Part shown: piece after piece, positions 17,421-26,463 of the stretch
How positions within the stretch are numbered: position 1 is the stretch's first letter
Layout of the letters: the number at the start of each line of letters is the position of its first letter
NCBI RefSeq assembly: GCF_005938085.1
Contig: NZ_SMZK01000002.1
Span: 124,001-188,000 of the forward strand
Length of the DNA: 64,000 bases
Source of the DNA: Haloterrigena sp. H1
GTDB lineage: Archaea; Halobacteriota; Halobacteria; Halobacteriales; Natrialbaceae
Direction: 5' to 3'
Translations under genes and position numbers: made by a program
The notes under the pieces: model-generated
Told to the model about the DNA's origin: nothing
Seen by the model: only the letters and a program-made list of their open reading frames with translations
The model's database searches: none

Positions 17421-17870
17421 TTATGGTGCGGCGGCTGCCGTGTCGCCAGTCTCTGGGTCAAACGGCAGGTTGATGACGAGTTCGTCGAACCAGACGACTG
17501 GGCGCTTACTCTGACCTTCTTCTTCGAAGAAGATGATGCCCAACTGGGCGAGCCGACTGAGTTCTTCGTGGACGTTCTTCACGTCCCGGTCAACAACCCG
17601 TGCGGTCTCATTAATGCTGGATGGCTCTTCCTGGCGGATGGCTTCAATGAGATCGAGGACGCGCGGCGTCAGCGTCTCCATGAGGTCGTCGTAGCTAGTG
17701 AACGAGAGCGTTGGCGGGGTATCCACCGCGTCGCCCCGCTCGAGCGCCTTGATGCCATCGGTGACATCATCGTGAAACTCACTGGACGACTTTACAGTCA
17801 CAACGAGGGTTGATTCGGCCCGAAGCTGTTCACGCTCCATCGGGTGTAGCGGCGGCGTGGTATCGTTCAT
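17421..17870 (-). CDS. HVO_A0114-like HTH DNA-binding protein, module 2 (putative antitoxin)
   Basis: 149 residues from ATG 17870; the GTG at 17879 would add three. Homologous to the module 1 protein (7381-7836) through the winged-helix segment SSINETARVVDRDVKNVHEE and SRLAQLGIIFFEEEGQSK. It follows the TumE-like gene with a 24-bp gap. It probably binds the paired palindromes at 18242-18288. Confidence 0.7.
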   Translation of the reverse strand: MNDTTPPLHPMEREQLRAESTLVVTVKSSSEFHDDVTDGIKALERGDAVDTPPTLSFTSYDDLMETLTPRVLDLIEAIRQEEPSSINETARVVDRDVKNVHEELSRLAQLGIIFFEEEGQSKRPVVWFDELVINLPFDPETGDTAAAAP

Positions 17871-17894
17871 GGGTATCACCGTGGTGTGATGGCC

Positions 17895-18233
17895 TCACTT
17901 GACATCGAGTTCGGATTTCGGGATTTCGCTCCAGAATCGTTCCCAGAGTTCGACCATCCCGGGGAACGAGATTATATCCGGAACGGGATCCGGTGCAACG
18001 TGCAGTTCGTGCCCTTTGGTGTCCTCGTGCGAGTTGTCGTACCGACGAATCGTCCCATCGTCAAGCGTGCGGGGTGGGTCCGGCTCCGTCGCACCGTAAT
18101 GGAGCTTGTAGGCCCACCCAGACGGGTACGCGTCACGGTCTGTCCGCATGCAAAACACGCGGACAACAGTCCCGTCGGGATACTTCCTCCCCTCGCTCAC
18201 GCCATCGAGGTCATCGTCAGTCAGTGAGGCCAT
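17895..18233 (-). CDS. TumE-family (DUF6516-like) putative toxin, module 2
   Basis: 112 residues from ATG 18233. The frame is open to 18287 but an upstream start would swallow the operator, so 18233 is preferred. The core DRDAYPSGWAYKLHYG and YDNSHEDTKGHELHV defines the family and matches module 1. The protein ends in a FPGMVELWERFWSEIP segment, also shared with module 1 (FPGMEELLVEFWA). Confidence 0.65.
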   Translation of the reverse strand: MASLTDDDLDGVSEGRKYPDGTVVRVFCMRTDRDAYPSGWAYKLHYGATEPDPPRTLDDGTIRRYDNSHEDTKGHELHVAPDPVPDIISFPGMVELWERFWSEIPKSELDVK

Positions 18234-18241
18234 CCTCGCCC

Positions 18242-18288
18242 ATTGGTACGTGGACCAATGCAATAAGGCTATTGGTCCAGAGGACAAT
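18242..18288. promoter_or_regulatory. Paired palindromic operator of TumE/HTH module 2
   Basis: ATTGGT-N6-ACCAAT at 18242-18259 and the slightly imperfect ATTGGT...ACAAT at 18271-18288, again 29 bp start to start, lie directly upstream of the TumE-like gene. Confidence 0.6.
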
Positions 18289-18540
18289 AGTGGTTCGCTC
18301 TTGGGTAGAGAGAAGCGCTAATTGCGTTCTTATCTACAAGTTCACATTCTCGAGACGACAGGGTCCCGGTGACAGCTGGCGTCTTCAGACACACCCACAG
18401 GGAAGTCCTTGGAATAAGACCGACAACGACCGATCAAACGACGTACCACAGACTAACAGTACACTGCGTACAACCGCTCTTGTGCTGGATATTAGGTGGG
18501 CGGATAGAGTGAGACCCTTCCCAGGGGTTGTGGGTAGTCG

Positions 18541-18575
18541 GGAGACACCCTCACCTGTCGACGTCAGGTGTCTCC
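18541..18575. terminator. Hairpin at the 3' end of the interrupted coiled-coil gene
   Basis: GGAGACACC (18541-18549) pairs with GGTGTCTCC (18567-18575), and an inner CACCTG/CAGGTG pair exists. It overlaps the stop codon of the minus-strand gene at 18564. The 250 bp to its left hold no gene that I can see. Confidence 0.45.
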
Positions 18576-19305
18576 GGAACCGGCCATTTCACCGGGGATG
18601 TCGACATCGTCCATCAACAAGACACGTCGTTCCGTGTACTCGAGGCCGTTCTTGCGCTGTGTTCGCTTTTTGACTGCCAGCCTGCTCTTTGAGAGATCGA
18701 GTAACGCGTCGATCGTTCGCGAGACCAACTTCTTCGCGTAGTCGTCACTGATGCCCTTCTCCTGCCGTCGAATCCAGTGTTTCATATCGCCGGCGGTGAC
18801 GTACTCTCGAACGCTTGCACTCCCTTTCCTCCATGGGTTGTCTCCAACTCCCGGATCGGTACGTGCCTTCCAGAGCTTTGCAGCGAGCCGTGACGGAAGC
18901 GCCGATGTCGTCGCCCGGAGCATATCCTCGTCCATCTTCGCGAGCTGCTGGAGTGGAAGCAGATCTCCATACGAGAGGGAGACATCGCCACCACGATCGA
19001 GTGGATCGTCACTCTCGGGTAATCGGAAGTAGCTCTCACCGTTGTCTTTCTGGATGCGCTCGAGGCAGCCATCCACAACGTCGATCTCCCCATTATCGAT
19101 ATGTTCCTCCAGGAGGTGTGCCCCCTTCTCGAGTTCTCGTGCCTGGAGTTCACCGACGCGGTCTTTGTTGGCGTTGAGTTTCTTCTCGTGGGCGTCCAGC
19201 CGTGCTTCGATCGGTGTCTGTGATTGCTCTAAGTTCTCGAGCCGTGCTTCGAGATCCTTGGTTTCGGTGTGGGCCTCCTCGAGTTCGGCTTCGAGGTGAC
19301 TGATG

Positions 19306-20245
19306 GGCTCTGTTTAATCGCTAGACGGCGTCGAGTTGAGTCGTTAGAATCACTGTGTTGAAGCGGAAGACCGGAAATTGTGCCAACCCAAATCTTCCGC
19401 TTCACCGAACGCTGTGTCTGGATTGCTAAAAGAGTTGCTGACGATACGGACGAATCCGCCGCCCCGGAAGGTGGCGGCAGATTCGCCGATTATGCGATGA
19501 TTCCGCTTCACTGCTTGCGAATTTACCTTGGGACGTCCTATCGAATGACCATTGACATACTGACGGAGATGCCACGAATAACCCGGGAGATCGGCCTTGA
19601 ACCGGCCGATCTCCCTCATCCATCCACGCTATGTCTAGCGTTCGATAGGCTCGAAATGCGTGTGTGCCGAGTGCTGCTGCGCTATTCAGCGCAGCTGCAC
19701 GAGACCGGTGAGATCGGCGCGATCGACGCAACGTACTTCGACCGCTCCCGTGCAAGTCGCCACTACTGCCGACGGACAAACTACCGCGTTCAGACGATGA
19801 AAGTGACGAAGCTCGTCGATACAGAGACGCAAGCGATTCTCGATTTGCACTGTACTACGACGTGGGAAGGGAGTGATGCAGAGATCTGTGAGCAACTCGC
19901 CCGCAAGCACGCGGGCGAGTTGCGCGTCCTCACGGCGGACAAGGGCTATGACTGTAACTGGCTTCGAGAAGACCTCCGAGAGCTCGACATTCGGCCGTTG
20001 ATCAAGCACTGCGTCCATGCACCGTACGATCACGCGCACAACGCGCGGATCGATGACGAACTCTACGGCCAACGGGCAATGTCAGAAACCGTCTTCTCTT
20101 CTGTCAAGCGCTCGCTGGGCGTCGCCCTGCGAGCGCGAACCTGGTACCGAGAATTTCGTGAGATCGCGCTGATGTGTGCGGTTTACAACATCAAGAAGGC
20201 CGCAAAACAGGAAATTCCGCTCCCCTCATGCGATTAAACACGGCC
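19306..20245 (+). mobile_element. IS5-type insertion sequence, complete
   Basis: 940 bp. Terminal inverted repeats GGCTCTGTTTAATCGC (left) and the inverted GGCCGTGTTTAATCGC (right). An 8-bp perfect target duplication GACTGATG occupies 19298-19305 and 20246-20253. It contains one intact transposase. Confidence 0.92.
19380..20237 (+). CDS. IS5-family DDE transposase
   Basis: 285 residues from a GTG start. Catalytic segments: EIGAIDATYFDRSRASRHYCRR near residue 112 (first Asp), LTADKGYD near 180 (second Asp), and the YGQRAMSETVFSSVKRSLG block near 235 (Glu in Y-(2)R-(3)E-(6)K context). Full length for a haloarchaeal IS5-group enzyme, and no lesion is seen. Confidence 0.92.
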   Translation: MPTQIFRFTERCVWIAKRVADDTDESAAPEGGGRFADYAMIPLHCLRIYLGTSYRMTIDILTEMPRITREIGLEPADLPHPSTLCLAFDRLEMRVCRVLLRYSAQLHETGEIGAIDATYFDRSRASRHYCRRTNYRVQTMKVTKLVDTETQAILDLHCTTTWEGSDAEICEQLARKHAGELRVLTADKGYDCNWLREDLRELDIRPLIKHCVHAPYDHAHNARIDDELYGQRAMSETVFSSVKRSLGVALRARTWYREFREIALMCAVYNIKKAAKQEIPLPSCD

Positions 20246-20638
20246 GACTGATGAGGTCGTCCTTTCGAGAGAGTTCGTTCTCAAGCGTTGTGACACGCTC
20301 GTGAAGGCGCTCGAGTTCGTCGGCAAGTGTTTGGAGTGTCTGTGCGTCAGGTTCGGGACAGTCTGTGTTCGCGCTCATTTGGTTCTGGATTCGATGTCAT
20401 TATCGGGCGATTCGACTCGCGCTGCTGTTCGATATCGGGAACGCTGGTAGAGCAGTAGACGACCGACTCGAGAGCCGTCTCGAGAAAGCGCAGTGGTCGT
20501 CTCCCCCGAAAGACGTCTTTGTGTTCGAAAGTCCGGTGTCGGTCTACCGGGGTTGGTAGCTCCGTCTCGAGTAGCGAGGTGCGGCGGTCTACTTCGCTGG
20601 ATAAGTCAACGCAATCCCGAGTTAGCGTGCTGGCTCAG

Positions 20639-21268
20639 CTAGCTACCCTCGGGTTGGAGTCGACAGTCATGGCTCGCCAGCTTGGTGAGCGAGTCGAACG
20701 GACACTCGCAGATATCGCAGTAGTGTCTCTGTCCCGTAAGGAACGTCTCACGGTTCATGTGGCCGCCATCGGGCACGGCAGACTGTCTTTGATCACTTTC
20801 ACTAGAATCGTGCTCACTGGGCCGTCCCTGGACGTGAAGATCGACTTCGGTAATCGGTTCACGACCAGTTTCTCTCCACGTACTATTGCGGCGTTCGTGT
20901 TCGATCCGCCAGGCTTCGCCACCGGTATCGGGGACAACCATCACCCGTCGGCAACGGCCATTGATCGTCGTGTACTCGAACACGAATTCGACGGTCGCTT
21001 CGGTGGACTGGTCACAGCCGCCGTCAGTTGCGATACGTGGGTCGTCATCAGTATCGACGAGTAAAATTCCGTCCTCGGTCTCGAGATTGTAGGCACGGAT
21101 ATCGTCGTCGGCGATAATAATCTCCGAGCCGTCGGTCGCTTCGATGTCGCCCGGTTCGTAGCCGGCGACGGCGCGGGCCTCCGCTCGCAGGCGCATCTCG
21201 CGAGCGCCTTCGCTCTCGAGTTGTTCGGCACGCTTTGCGATAGCTTCGTGATCGGTGACGATTGTCAT
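20639..21268 (-). CDS. Hypothetical protein with a C-terminal C2H2-like zinc finger
   Basis: 209 residues, acidic. The C-terminus YCDICECPFDSLTKLASHDC gives a CxxC...H..C zinc-finger pattern near residue 180-200. The N-terminus is a helical stretch (HEAIAKRAEQLESEGAREMRLRAEAR). The middle includes a beta-rich segment (TVEFVFEYTTINGRCRRVMVV). No family recognised. It is coupled to the upstream gene by a 4-bp overlap. The gap 20379-20638 shows no gene. Confidence 0.6.
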   Translation of the reverse strand: MTIVTDHEAIAKRAEQLESEGAREMRLRAEARAVAGYEPGDIEATDGSEIIIADDDIRAYNLETEDGILLVDTDDDPRIATDGGCDQSTEATVEFVFEYTTINGRCRRVMVVPDTGGEAWRIEHERRNSTWRETGREPITEVDLHVQGRPSEHDSSESDQRQSAVPDGGHMNRETFLTGQRHYCDICECPFDSLTKLASHDCRLQPEGS

Positions 21269-21570
21269 TGGTCGCCCACCTCGACAGCGCCGACGATCGC
21301 GTCAGCCATCGTCTTGAACAGGTACTGCACTTCGAAGCCGCCGCGACGGTCGGCGATGTAGTCGATCCAGTCGTCGATCGTCTTCTCGACGTCCTCGAGG
21401 TCGTAGCGAACGGTGCGCTCGCCGTTCTCGATAACATGAACGGACTCGTCGATCGTCCGGTAGACGTGGTGTGCGCCCTCGTTGTCGATGCCGACGGAGA
21501 TGTAGTTGGCACGTGGGTCGGTGGTCTGTGCTTCCGAAACCGTTTCGTGGGTTCGCGGTTGAACACTCAT
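21265..21570 (-). CDS. Hypothetical haloarchaeal protein, first gene of a two-gene operon
   Basis: 101 residues from ATG 21570; a longer frame to 21672 would include the operator region. The sequence has an alternating polar pattern (ANYISVGIDNEGAHHVYRTI then ENGERTVRYDLEDVEKTIDD). No family recognised. It overlaps the zinc-finger gene by four bases and diverges from the winged-helix gene at 21745. Confidence 0.6.
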   Translation of the reverse strand: MSVQPRTHETVSEAQTTDPRANYISVGIDNEGAHHVYRTIDESVHVIENGERTVRYDLEDVEKTIDDWIDYIADRRGGFEVQYLFKTMADAIVGAVEVGDQ

Positions 21571-21665
21571 TGTCCTTCTAGCACGGAGGACGCAGGTCGG
21601 CTGCTCCAACAGCCGGCCGAGAATCGGTTTTCCCGGCCCCCTGCGCCTCACAGCTACTACTCTAT

Positions 21666-21692
21666 CAACCAATATATTAAACCTATTGGTTG
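21666..21692. promoter_or_regulatory. Palindrome in the divergent promoter region
   Basis: CAACCAATA at 21666-21674 and TATTGGTTG at 21684-21692 form a perfect 9-bp inverted repeat separated by an AT-rich 9-bp spacer, between divergent genes at 21570 and 21745. The winged-helix protein at 21745 is the obvious candidate ligand. The ATTGGT core resembles the module 2 operator. Confidence 0.5.
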
Positions 21693-21744
21693 TAGGTTAT
21701 CACCAGTAGGTTTTTGGCCATTGCCATCAACTTATCATACACCG

Positions 21745-21987
21745 ATGAGTATAGCAACCAAATCCATGGACGCAGACGATATGCGCGATGCTGATTGGGC
21801 GATCCTCAACGTGCTTCGCGAAGGGCGTGCAAATGCACCGCTTATCGCCGAAGAAGCGGGCTACTCTTCACAGTACGTCCGAGAGCGACTTGGGCGTCTA
21901 AAACAGGACGATATCGTCAAGCCACTGGGGCATGGCATCTATGAGATCAACGAAGACGAAGTGCCAGAGAGCGATCACAATGAGTGA
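21745..21987 (+). CDS. Small winged-helix transcriptional regulator
   Basis: 80 residues: RDADWAILNVLREGRANAPLIAEEAGYSSQYVRERLGRLKQDDIVKPLGHGIYEI is a compact winged-helix domain of ArsR/MarR-like type common in haloarchaea. ATG 21745 is preferred because the longer open frame crosses the divergent promoter. A tiny ORF overlaps its stop. Confidence 0.75.
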   Translation: MSIATKSMDADDMRDADWAILNVLREGRANAPLIAEEAGYSSQYVRERLGRLKQDDIVKPLGHGIYEINEDEVPESDHNE

Positions 21988-22042
21988 CCAGCAGCCGCTG
22001 TCAGACCTCGAGGCACGATTCGATATCAAGTCACTGTTTTGA
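21980..22042 (+). CDS. 20-residue ORF overlapping the regulator stop; possible truncated gene
   Basis: ATG overlaps the previous stop (AATGAGTGA) and the frame gives MSDQQPLSDLEARFDIKSLF before TGA. The coupled start suggests a former longer gene now cut. Confidence 0.3.
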   Translation: MSDQQPLSDLEARFDIKSLF

Positions 22043-22492
22043 CATAGCTCAGAGTCCTTACACTGAAACTACTGTGAACATCACCTCAAGCCAATGAACG
22101 ACATCCCCCAACCGGCCACAAGACCATTTTTTAATGATTTACTCGGCTCTGCACATTTATCAGTGAGTTCGATAGAGGGTCTGAAACATCTGTTTTCAAC
22201 CGTCTCGGAAGACGACCAATTGCTCTGTACCTCGATTGCAGCCGTTGTTTCCGCCAGTACCCGAACCAGATTGGTGATCCCAACAGGAAGCATCGACAAA
22301 ACGCTATCAGAAATCTCAGTCTTCAGCGGTTCTGTACGCCTCTGACGATGCCTACATATAAACGTGCAGAGTCGAGGTCTTCATAGAAGTTCCAAGAATA
22401 CTGAGTGTCACTCTATTATAATCACATTTATCATGATACGATTAGTTAGAATATCGCAATGACATAATGACACGGAATAGGGAGATACACGA
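22043..22492. promoter_or_regulatory. Intergenic region upstream of the cas operon
   Basis: No supported gene in 450 bp. The last 110 bases are AT-rich (tctattataatcacatttat, then attagttagaatatcg) and probably hold the cas operon promoter. An open frame at 22094-22345 has no protein-like features. Confidence 0.4.
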
Positions 22493-23299
22493 ATGCGAGT
22501 GATAGCACACCTGCGAGCACGTGCGGACACGGCCTACGATAATACGTATCACCACAAGCTTCGAGGCCGAATCTGGAACGCGCTTGACGGGACCGAATAC
22601 GACGAAATACACGACGAGGATCGCCCGAAAGGATTCACATACAGCAATCCGTTCCCTCCGGGAGATATGCGGGAGGGCGACGAGCGAACGTTACTCGTAG
22701 CGTCGCCGCACGAAGAACTACTCGCCAACGTCGCCGCCGATCTCAAAGACGACCGGGAGCTGAATATCGGCGAGATGCCCTTCCACGTCGATTCGGTCAA
22801 CGGGCTGGCGACCGACGTGGGCGAACCGGAGACATCAGGCACGCTCGAGACGGGAACAGGTGTACTGGTTCGGATTCCGCCGTGGCGCTTCGAGGAGTAC
22901 GGCATCGACACCAACCACGACGAGGCAGAGTTCTGGCGACCCCAACATACGATGGAGCCGTTCCGCAACCAGATCGAAAACAACCTCGACAAGAAACACG
23001 ACCTGTTTTGTCCCGACTACCTGCCCGGCCCGTCCGAGACCGACGGCGATCTGTTCGACGGGGCAGACCTGATCAAGACGTTCTCGATCCCAGTAACCGT
23101 GACACAGGGCCAACGCGAGACGTGGGTGTTGAGCAAATGGCGGTTCGACTACACCGTCCGCGACGACCACCACCGACGCCACCTGAATCTCGCGCTCGAC
23201 ACTGGCATCGGCGAGCGTAACTCGCTCGGGTTCGGGTTCGTCAACATCACCGAGAAAGAGGACCAGCGATCGGGCCGGAAGGAGCGCGTCGATGCTTGA
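22493..23299 (+). CDS. cas6: CRISPR endoribonuclease Cas6 (type I-B)
   Basis: 268 residues. Tandem RAMP fold: an N-terminal strand MRVIAHLRARADTAYDNTYHHKLRG, and a C-terminal glycine-rich loop LDTGIGERNSLGFGFV near 238-253 that is the RAMP signature. Histidines in the first 25 residues (YHHK) are in the position of the catalytic His of haloarchaeal Cas6. It cuts pre-crRNA within the repeat to give an 8-nt 5' handle. First gene of the operon; cas8b overlaps its end by 8 bp. Confidence 0.92.
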   Translation: MRVIAHLRARADTAYDNTYHHKLRGRIWNALDGTEYDEIHDEDRPKGFTYSNPFPPGDMREGDERTLLVASPHEELLANVAADLKDDRELNIGEMPFHVDSVNGLATDVGEPETSGTLETGTGVLVRIPPWRFEEYGIDTNHDEAEFWRPQHTMEPFRNQIENNLDKKHDLFCPDYLPGPSETDGDLFDGADLIKTFSIPVTVTQGQRETWVLSKWRFDYTVRDDHHRRHLNLALDTGIGERNSLGFGFVNITEKEDQRSGRKERVDA

Positions 23300-25412
23300 T
23301 CCTGACGAATTCCACGAGAAGTACCCTCCCGAAAAACTGGAAGACGAACTCCCAGATCGACCGATTTCGTCACTCCGGGACATCCAGCACCTCTACGGGC
23401 GACTGTACACGCTGTCGACGGCTGGTGGCGGCGACTACGCGGCGTATTTGACACCCGATCAGGCCAACGACCTGATCGGCGAAGAAGAAAGCCTGATCGT
23501 CGTCCAGGTCGATCTCTCCGGCGACCGACCCGCACTCGATGCAGATGGGCCCGTCAAGATCACTCAGTACACCGAAGACCTCGTCCAGAAAGTCGCCCAC
23601 TGCAAGTACAACGCCGCGCGCGGGATTGACCACAGCGTCACGCACCGCTCGGGACGCAACAGCGATCCTGAGAAGTTGGCCCGCTACGCCTGCGAGCGCC
23701 TGACCAAGTGGGCGACTGACGATGTCGTTCAGGATGTTGTCGACGAACACCCGGATGGAGAGGTCATTCGCGGGCTAGCAACCGTCGGCGATGAGGAATC
23801 GAACCTCGACCGGATCCGGTCTGTAGTCAAGGCCGAACTCGGCGGTTCGACTACAGCACTCCTAACCGTACAGGTTCGACGAGAAGCGGGCGCGGACTAC
23901 GAGTGGCCCGGCGACGTGCCAGTGTTCAACGAGGCGATGCGTGCACGGAAGCTCTCGAAACTGGTCTCGAAGGGACAGGCGACGAACTCCGCTGGCCAGG
24001 CCACCGATCTGATCAGCGGTGAGCGCACCCGAACCGTCGGCACTGCGGAGGATCCGCTCAACTACTTCCTCGGCAAGCAGATGGAGAAGTTCCCGGGATT
24101 AGATCCGGACGAAGCGTGGCGGAGCCACCCCATCTCCGAGGACGGGGCAGTCACGCTGATGAACGCCGAGGAGTTCGTCGACGCCTGTTCCTACCGGACG
24201 TTCAACGCCGACGTGTACTACCTCCCGTACTTCCTCGGTCGACCGACGCCTGCGGAGACCTACAACCTGTACGCGGCGCTTCACAGCGTCACACAGGCCG
24301 ACGACATGGGTCCGGTCCAGACGCTCTACGACGAGTTGGGCGATCACGAAGCGAATTCCGAGGGTCGACTTCGATTTTACGTCGCAGCGGTCATGAAACA
24401 CCAGATGTCCCGCTTCGACGTGTACGGTGAGACGCTGAACGGGCGGATCCACTACCCGACTGCGGTCGGGGAGCGACACGAACAAATCACGGGAAGTTGG
24501 GTCTTCGACGAGAACGACGACAGGAACGGTGATCGAACACCACCGATGCCTTCCCACGAGGAGTGGTCGCTCACCACGTACCAGGACTTCCGAGAGATGA
24601 TTGGATCGGGAGCCTATCTCTACCGGACGTTCCCCTTCACCGACGAGGACACCGATGCAACGGTCGACGACGAGCGAATCGATGTCCACGTCTCGATACT
24701 TGCCGGCGACCCTGTACCGCGGACCCAGCTCGTCAGCGCCTACGTCGAACGACTGCTCGATCGGGACGGCGACGACGTACCGGAACTTCTGATCGCCTCC
24801 CAGTTCGCACAGTTGTGCGCGCTCGAAAACGCCGATCTCGTCACGACGGACGCCGGCGATGCCGAATCGACACTGATCGACGGTCCCGATTACGACACCA
24901 TGGAACCAGAACACGCGCGAACCGACGGCGGCACGGCCGCCCTCGATCGCACCGAGAAGCTCGAATCGTTCATCGAACAGACGGACGGTCTGGATGACCC
25001 CGAACGGAAGGGTGCGTTCCTGCTCGGCACGCTCGTCGGCCAAGTCGGCACCTACCAGCAGGGCTACCACGACCGGTCGACGACCGTCATCGACCAGTAC
25101 CCGATCAAGTCGATGACCAAAACCAAGATCAAGCGTATCACCCAGGAGGTAATCGACAAAGACGTCATCTACTCCCGGGAGATGGCCAAGAAAGGATCGA
25201 ACATCAACTCGACGATGTATAAGGAGGTCACGAACGCCATCGTCGAAACCATGGCCGGAAACGATCCATCGGGCTGGGAGATCAGCACCGACGATCTTCG
25301 CTTCTACTACGCCCTTGGTCTGACCTACGGCATGAACGACCGATCGACGAACGAGGACGACGCAACGACCGACAACGAAACCACCGACGAATCCCCCAAT
25401 ACCAATGAGTGA
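23292..25412 (+). CDS. cas8b: Cas8b large Cascade subunit (haloarchaeal type I-B)
   Basis: 706 residues, the expected size. It begins MLDPDEFHEKYPPEKLEDEL and contains the haloarchaeal Cas8b text FNADVYYLPYFLGRPTPAETY and GAFLLGTLVGQVGTYQQGYH. Identity rests on this and on position between cas6 and cas7. Cas8b recognises the PAM and recruits Cas3. Overlaps cas6 by 8 bp and cas7 by 8 bp. Confidence 0.9.
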   Translation: MLDPDEFHEKYPPEKLEDELPDRPISSLRDIQHLYGRLYTLSTAGGGDYAAYLTPDQANDLIGEEESLIVVQVDLSGDRPALDADGPVKITQYTEDLVQKVAHCKYNAARGIDHSVTHRSGRNSDPEKLARYACERLTKWATDDVVQDVVDEHPDGEVIRGLATVGDEESNLDRIRSVVKAELGGSTTALLTVQVRREAGADYEWPGDVPVFNEAMRARKLSKLVSKGQATNSAGQATDLISGERTRTVGTAEDPLNYFLGKQMEKFPGLDPDEAWRSHPISEDGAVTLMNAEEFVDACSYRTFNADVYYLPYFLGRPTPAETYNLYAALHSVTQADDMGPVQTLYDELGDHEANSEGRLRFYVAAVMKHQMSRFDVYGETLNGRIHYPTAVGERHEQITGSWVFDENDDRNGDRTPPMPSHEEWSLTTYQDFREMIGSGAYLYRTFPFTDEDTDATVDDERIDVHVSILAGDPVPRTQLVSAYVERLLDRDGDDVPELLIASQFAQLCALENADLVTTDAGDAESTLIDGPDYDTMEPEHARTDGGTAALDRTEKLESFIEQTDGLDDPERKGAFLLGTLVGQVGTYQQGYHDRSTTVIDQYPIKSMTKTKIKRITQEVIDKDVIYSREMAKKGSNINSTMYKEVTNAIVETMAGNDPSGWEISTDDLRFYYALGLTYGMNDRSTNEDDATTDNETTDESPNTNE

Positions 25413-26460
25413 ACACTACCCTACTGTCTCGAACAGATCCGAGATCGTCTTCGCGTACGACGCAGTCGACGCGAACCCCAACGGCAACCCCCTCAGCGGT
25501 GCGAACCGACCGCGGATCGACCCTCATACGGATCAGGCGATCGTCACTGACGTTCGCCTCAAGCGCTACCTGCGGGATCAACTACAGGACGACGGCCACG
25601 GCGTCTACATTCGTAACGTCAAGGAGGACGACGGCGATCAGGCGACCCGCGAAGACCTCCTCGAGGACCGGCTCAAGGACATCAACCTCGACGATGTCGA
25701 CGAGGATGACATCGAGAACGCTGTCTTCAGTCAGTTCCTCGAAAACAGCGCCGATATTCGCTACTTCGGCGCGACGATGAGCGTCGACATGGAGGACAAG
25801 AGGATCGACCACCTTCCGGACCACTTCACTGGTCCCGTCCAGTTCTCGCCCGGCAAGTCGCTCCATCGAGTCATGGAAAACGAGGAGTACAACAGCCTCA
25901 CCAGCGTCATCGCGACCGGCGACGACAAGGCACAGGGCGGGTTCGACCTCGACGACCACCGTATCCAGTATGCCTTTATCGGATTCCACGGCCTTGTCGA
26001 CGAACACGGGGCCGAAGATACGCTCCTGTCGGATCGGGACGTGCGTCGACTGGACACGCTGTGCTGGCGTGCGTTGAAGAATCAGACGATCAGCCGGAGC
26101 AAGGTCGGACAGGAGCCCCGGCTCTACCTCAGAGTCGAGTACGCCGACGAGAGCTTCCACCTCGGCGGGCTCGATCAGGACCTCGAGCTTGACAGTGAGG
26201 AATCCAACCCCGTCGAGGAACTCCGGAACGTCCGTGACATCTGTGTCGACGTGACGGCACTGGTTGAGCGACTCGAGGGTGCATCCGATCGGATTGACAC
26301 CGTCCATGTCGTCGCCAGCGATGTCCTCGAGGTCTCCGTCAACGGTGAGACTGGCGACCACGAGTTCCTCTACGACGCCCTCGAGTCGGCGGTCGGTAGT
26401 GAAGCCGTCCGGGTGATCGATGTGTACGAAGACGCGAAAGCGACCGCGCCGGAGGAGTGA
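25405..26460 (+). CDS. cas7: Cas7 (Csh2-type) Cascade backbone
   Basis: 351 residues. The N-terminus NRSEIVFAYDAVDANPNGNPLSG is the Cas7/Csh2 signature, followed by VTDVRLKRYLRDQL and DIRYFGATMSVD. Multiple copies coat the crRNA spacer. It overlaps cas8b by 8 bp; cas5 starts 3 bp after its stop. Confidence 0.95.
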   Translation: MSEHYPTVSNRSEIVFAYDAVDANPNGNPLSGANRPRIDPHTDQAIVTDVRLKRYLRDQLQDDGHGVYIRNVKEDDGDQATREDLLEDRLKDINLDDVDEDDIENAVFSQFLENSADIRYFGATMSVDMEDKRIDHLPDHFTGPVQFSPGKSLHRVMENEEYNSLTSVIATGDDKAQGGFDLDDHRIQYAFIGFHGLVDEHGAEDTLLSDRDVRRLDTLCWRALKNQTISRSKVGQEPRLYLRVEYADESFHLGGLDQDLELDSEESNPVEELRNVRDICVDVTALVERLEGASDRIDTVHVVASDVLEVSVNGETGDHEFLYDALESAVGSEAVRVIDVYEDAKATAPEE

Positions 26461-26463
26461 GCT

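Larger units (their letters stand above)
18564..20378 (-). pseudogene. Coiled-coil protein gene interrupted by an IS5-type element
   Basis: Removing the IS and one copy of its 8-bp duplication gives one uninterrupted frame from ATG 20378 to 18564, about 287 residues. The first part is a long heptad-like coiled coil (TLADELERLHERVTTLENEL then ISHLEAELEEAHTETKDLEA). The second half is globular with VREYVTAGDMKHWIRRQEKG and a basic KKRTQRK patch. I recognise no family; composition suggests a plasmid-encoded DNA-associated protein. With the insertion present only the C-terminal 171 residues (from 19076) could be made separately. Confidence 0.75.

Noticed and set aside
20365..20559. 64-codon plus frame after the coiled-coil gene
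   Set aside because: Overlaps the start of the interrupted gene and has no coding signs.
22094..22345. 83-codon open frame upstream of cas6
   Set aside because: No domain, unusual composition, no ribosome binding site, and it lies in the probable operon promoter region.
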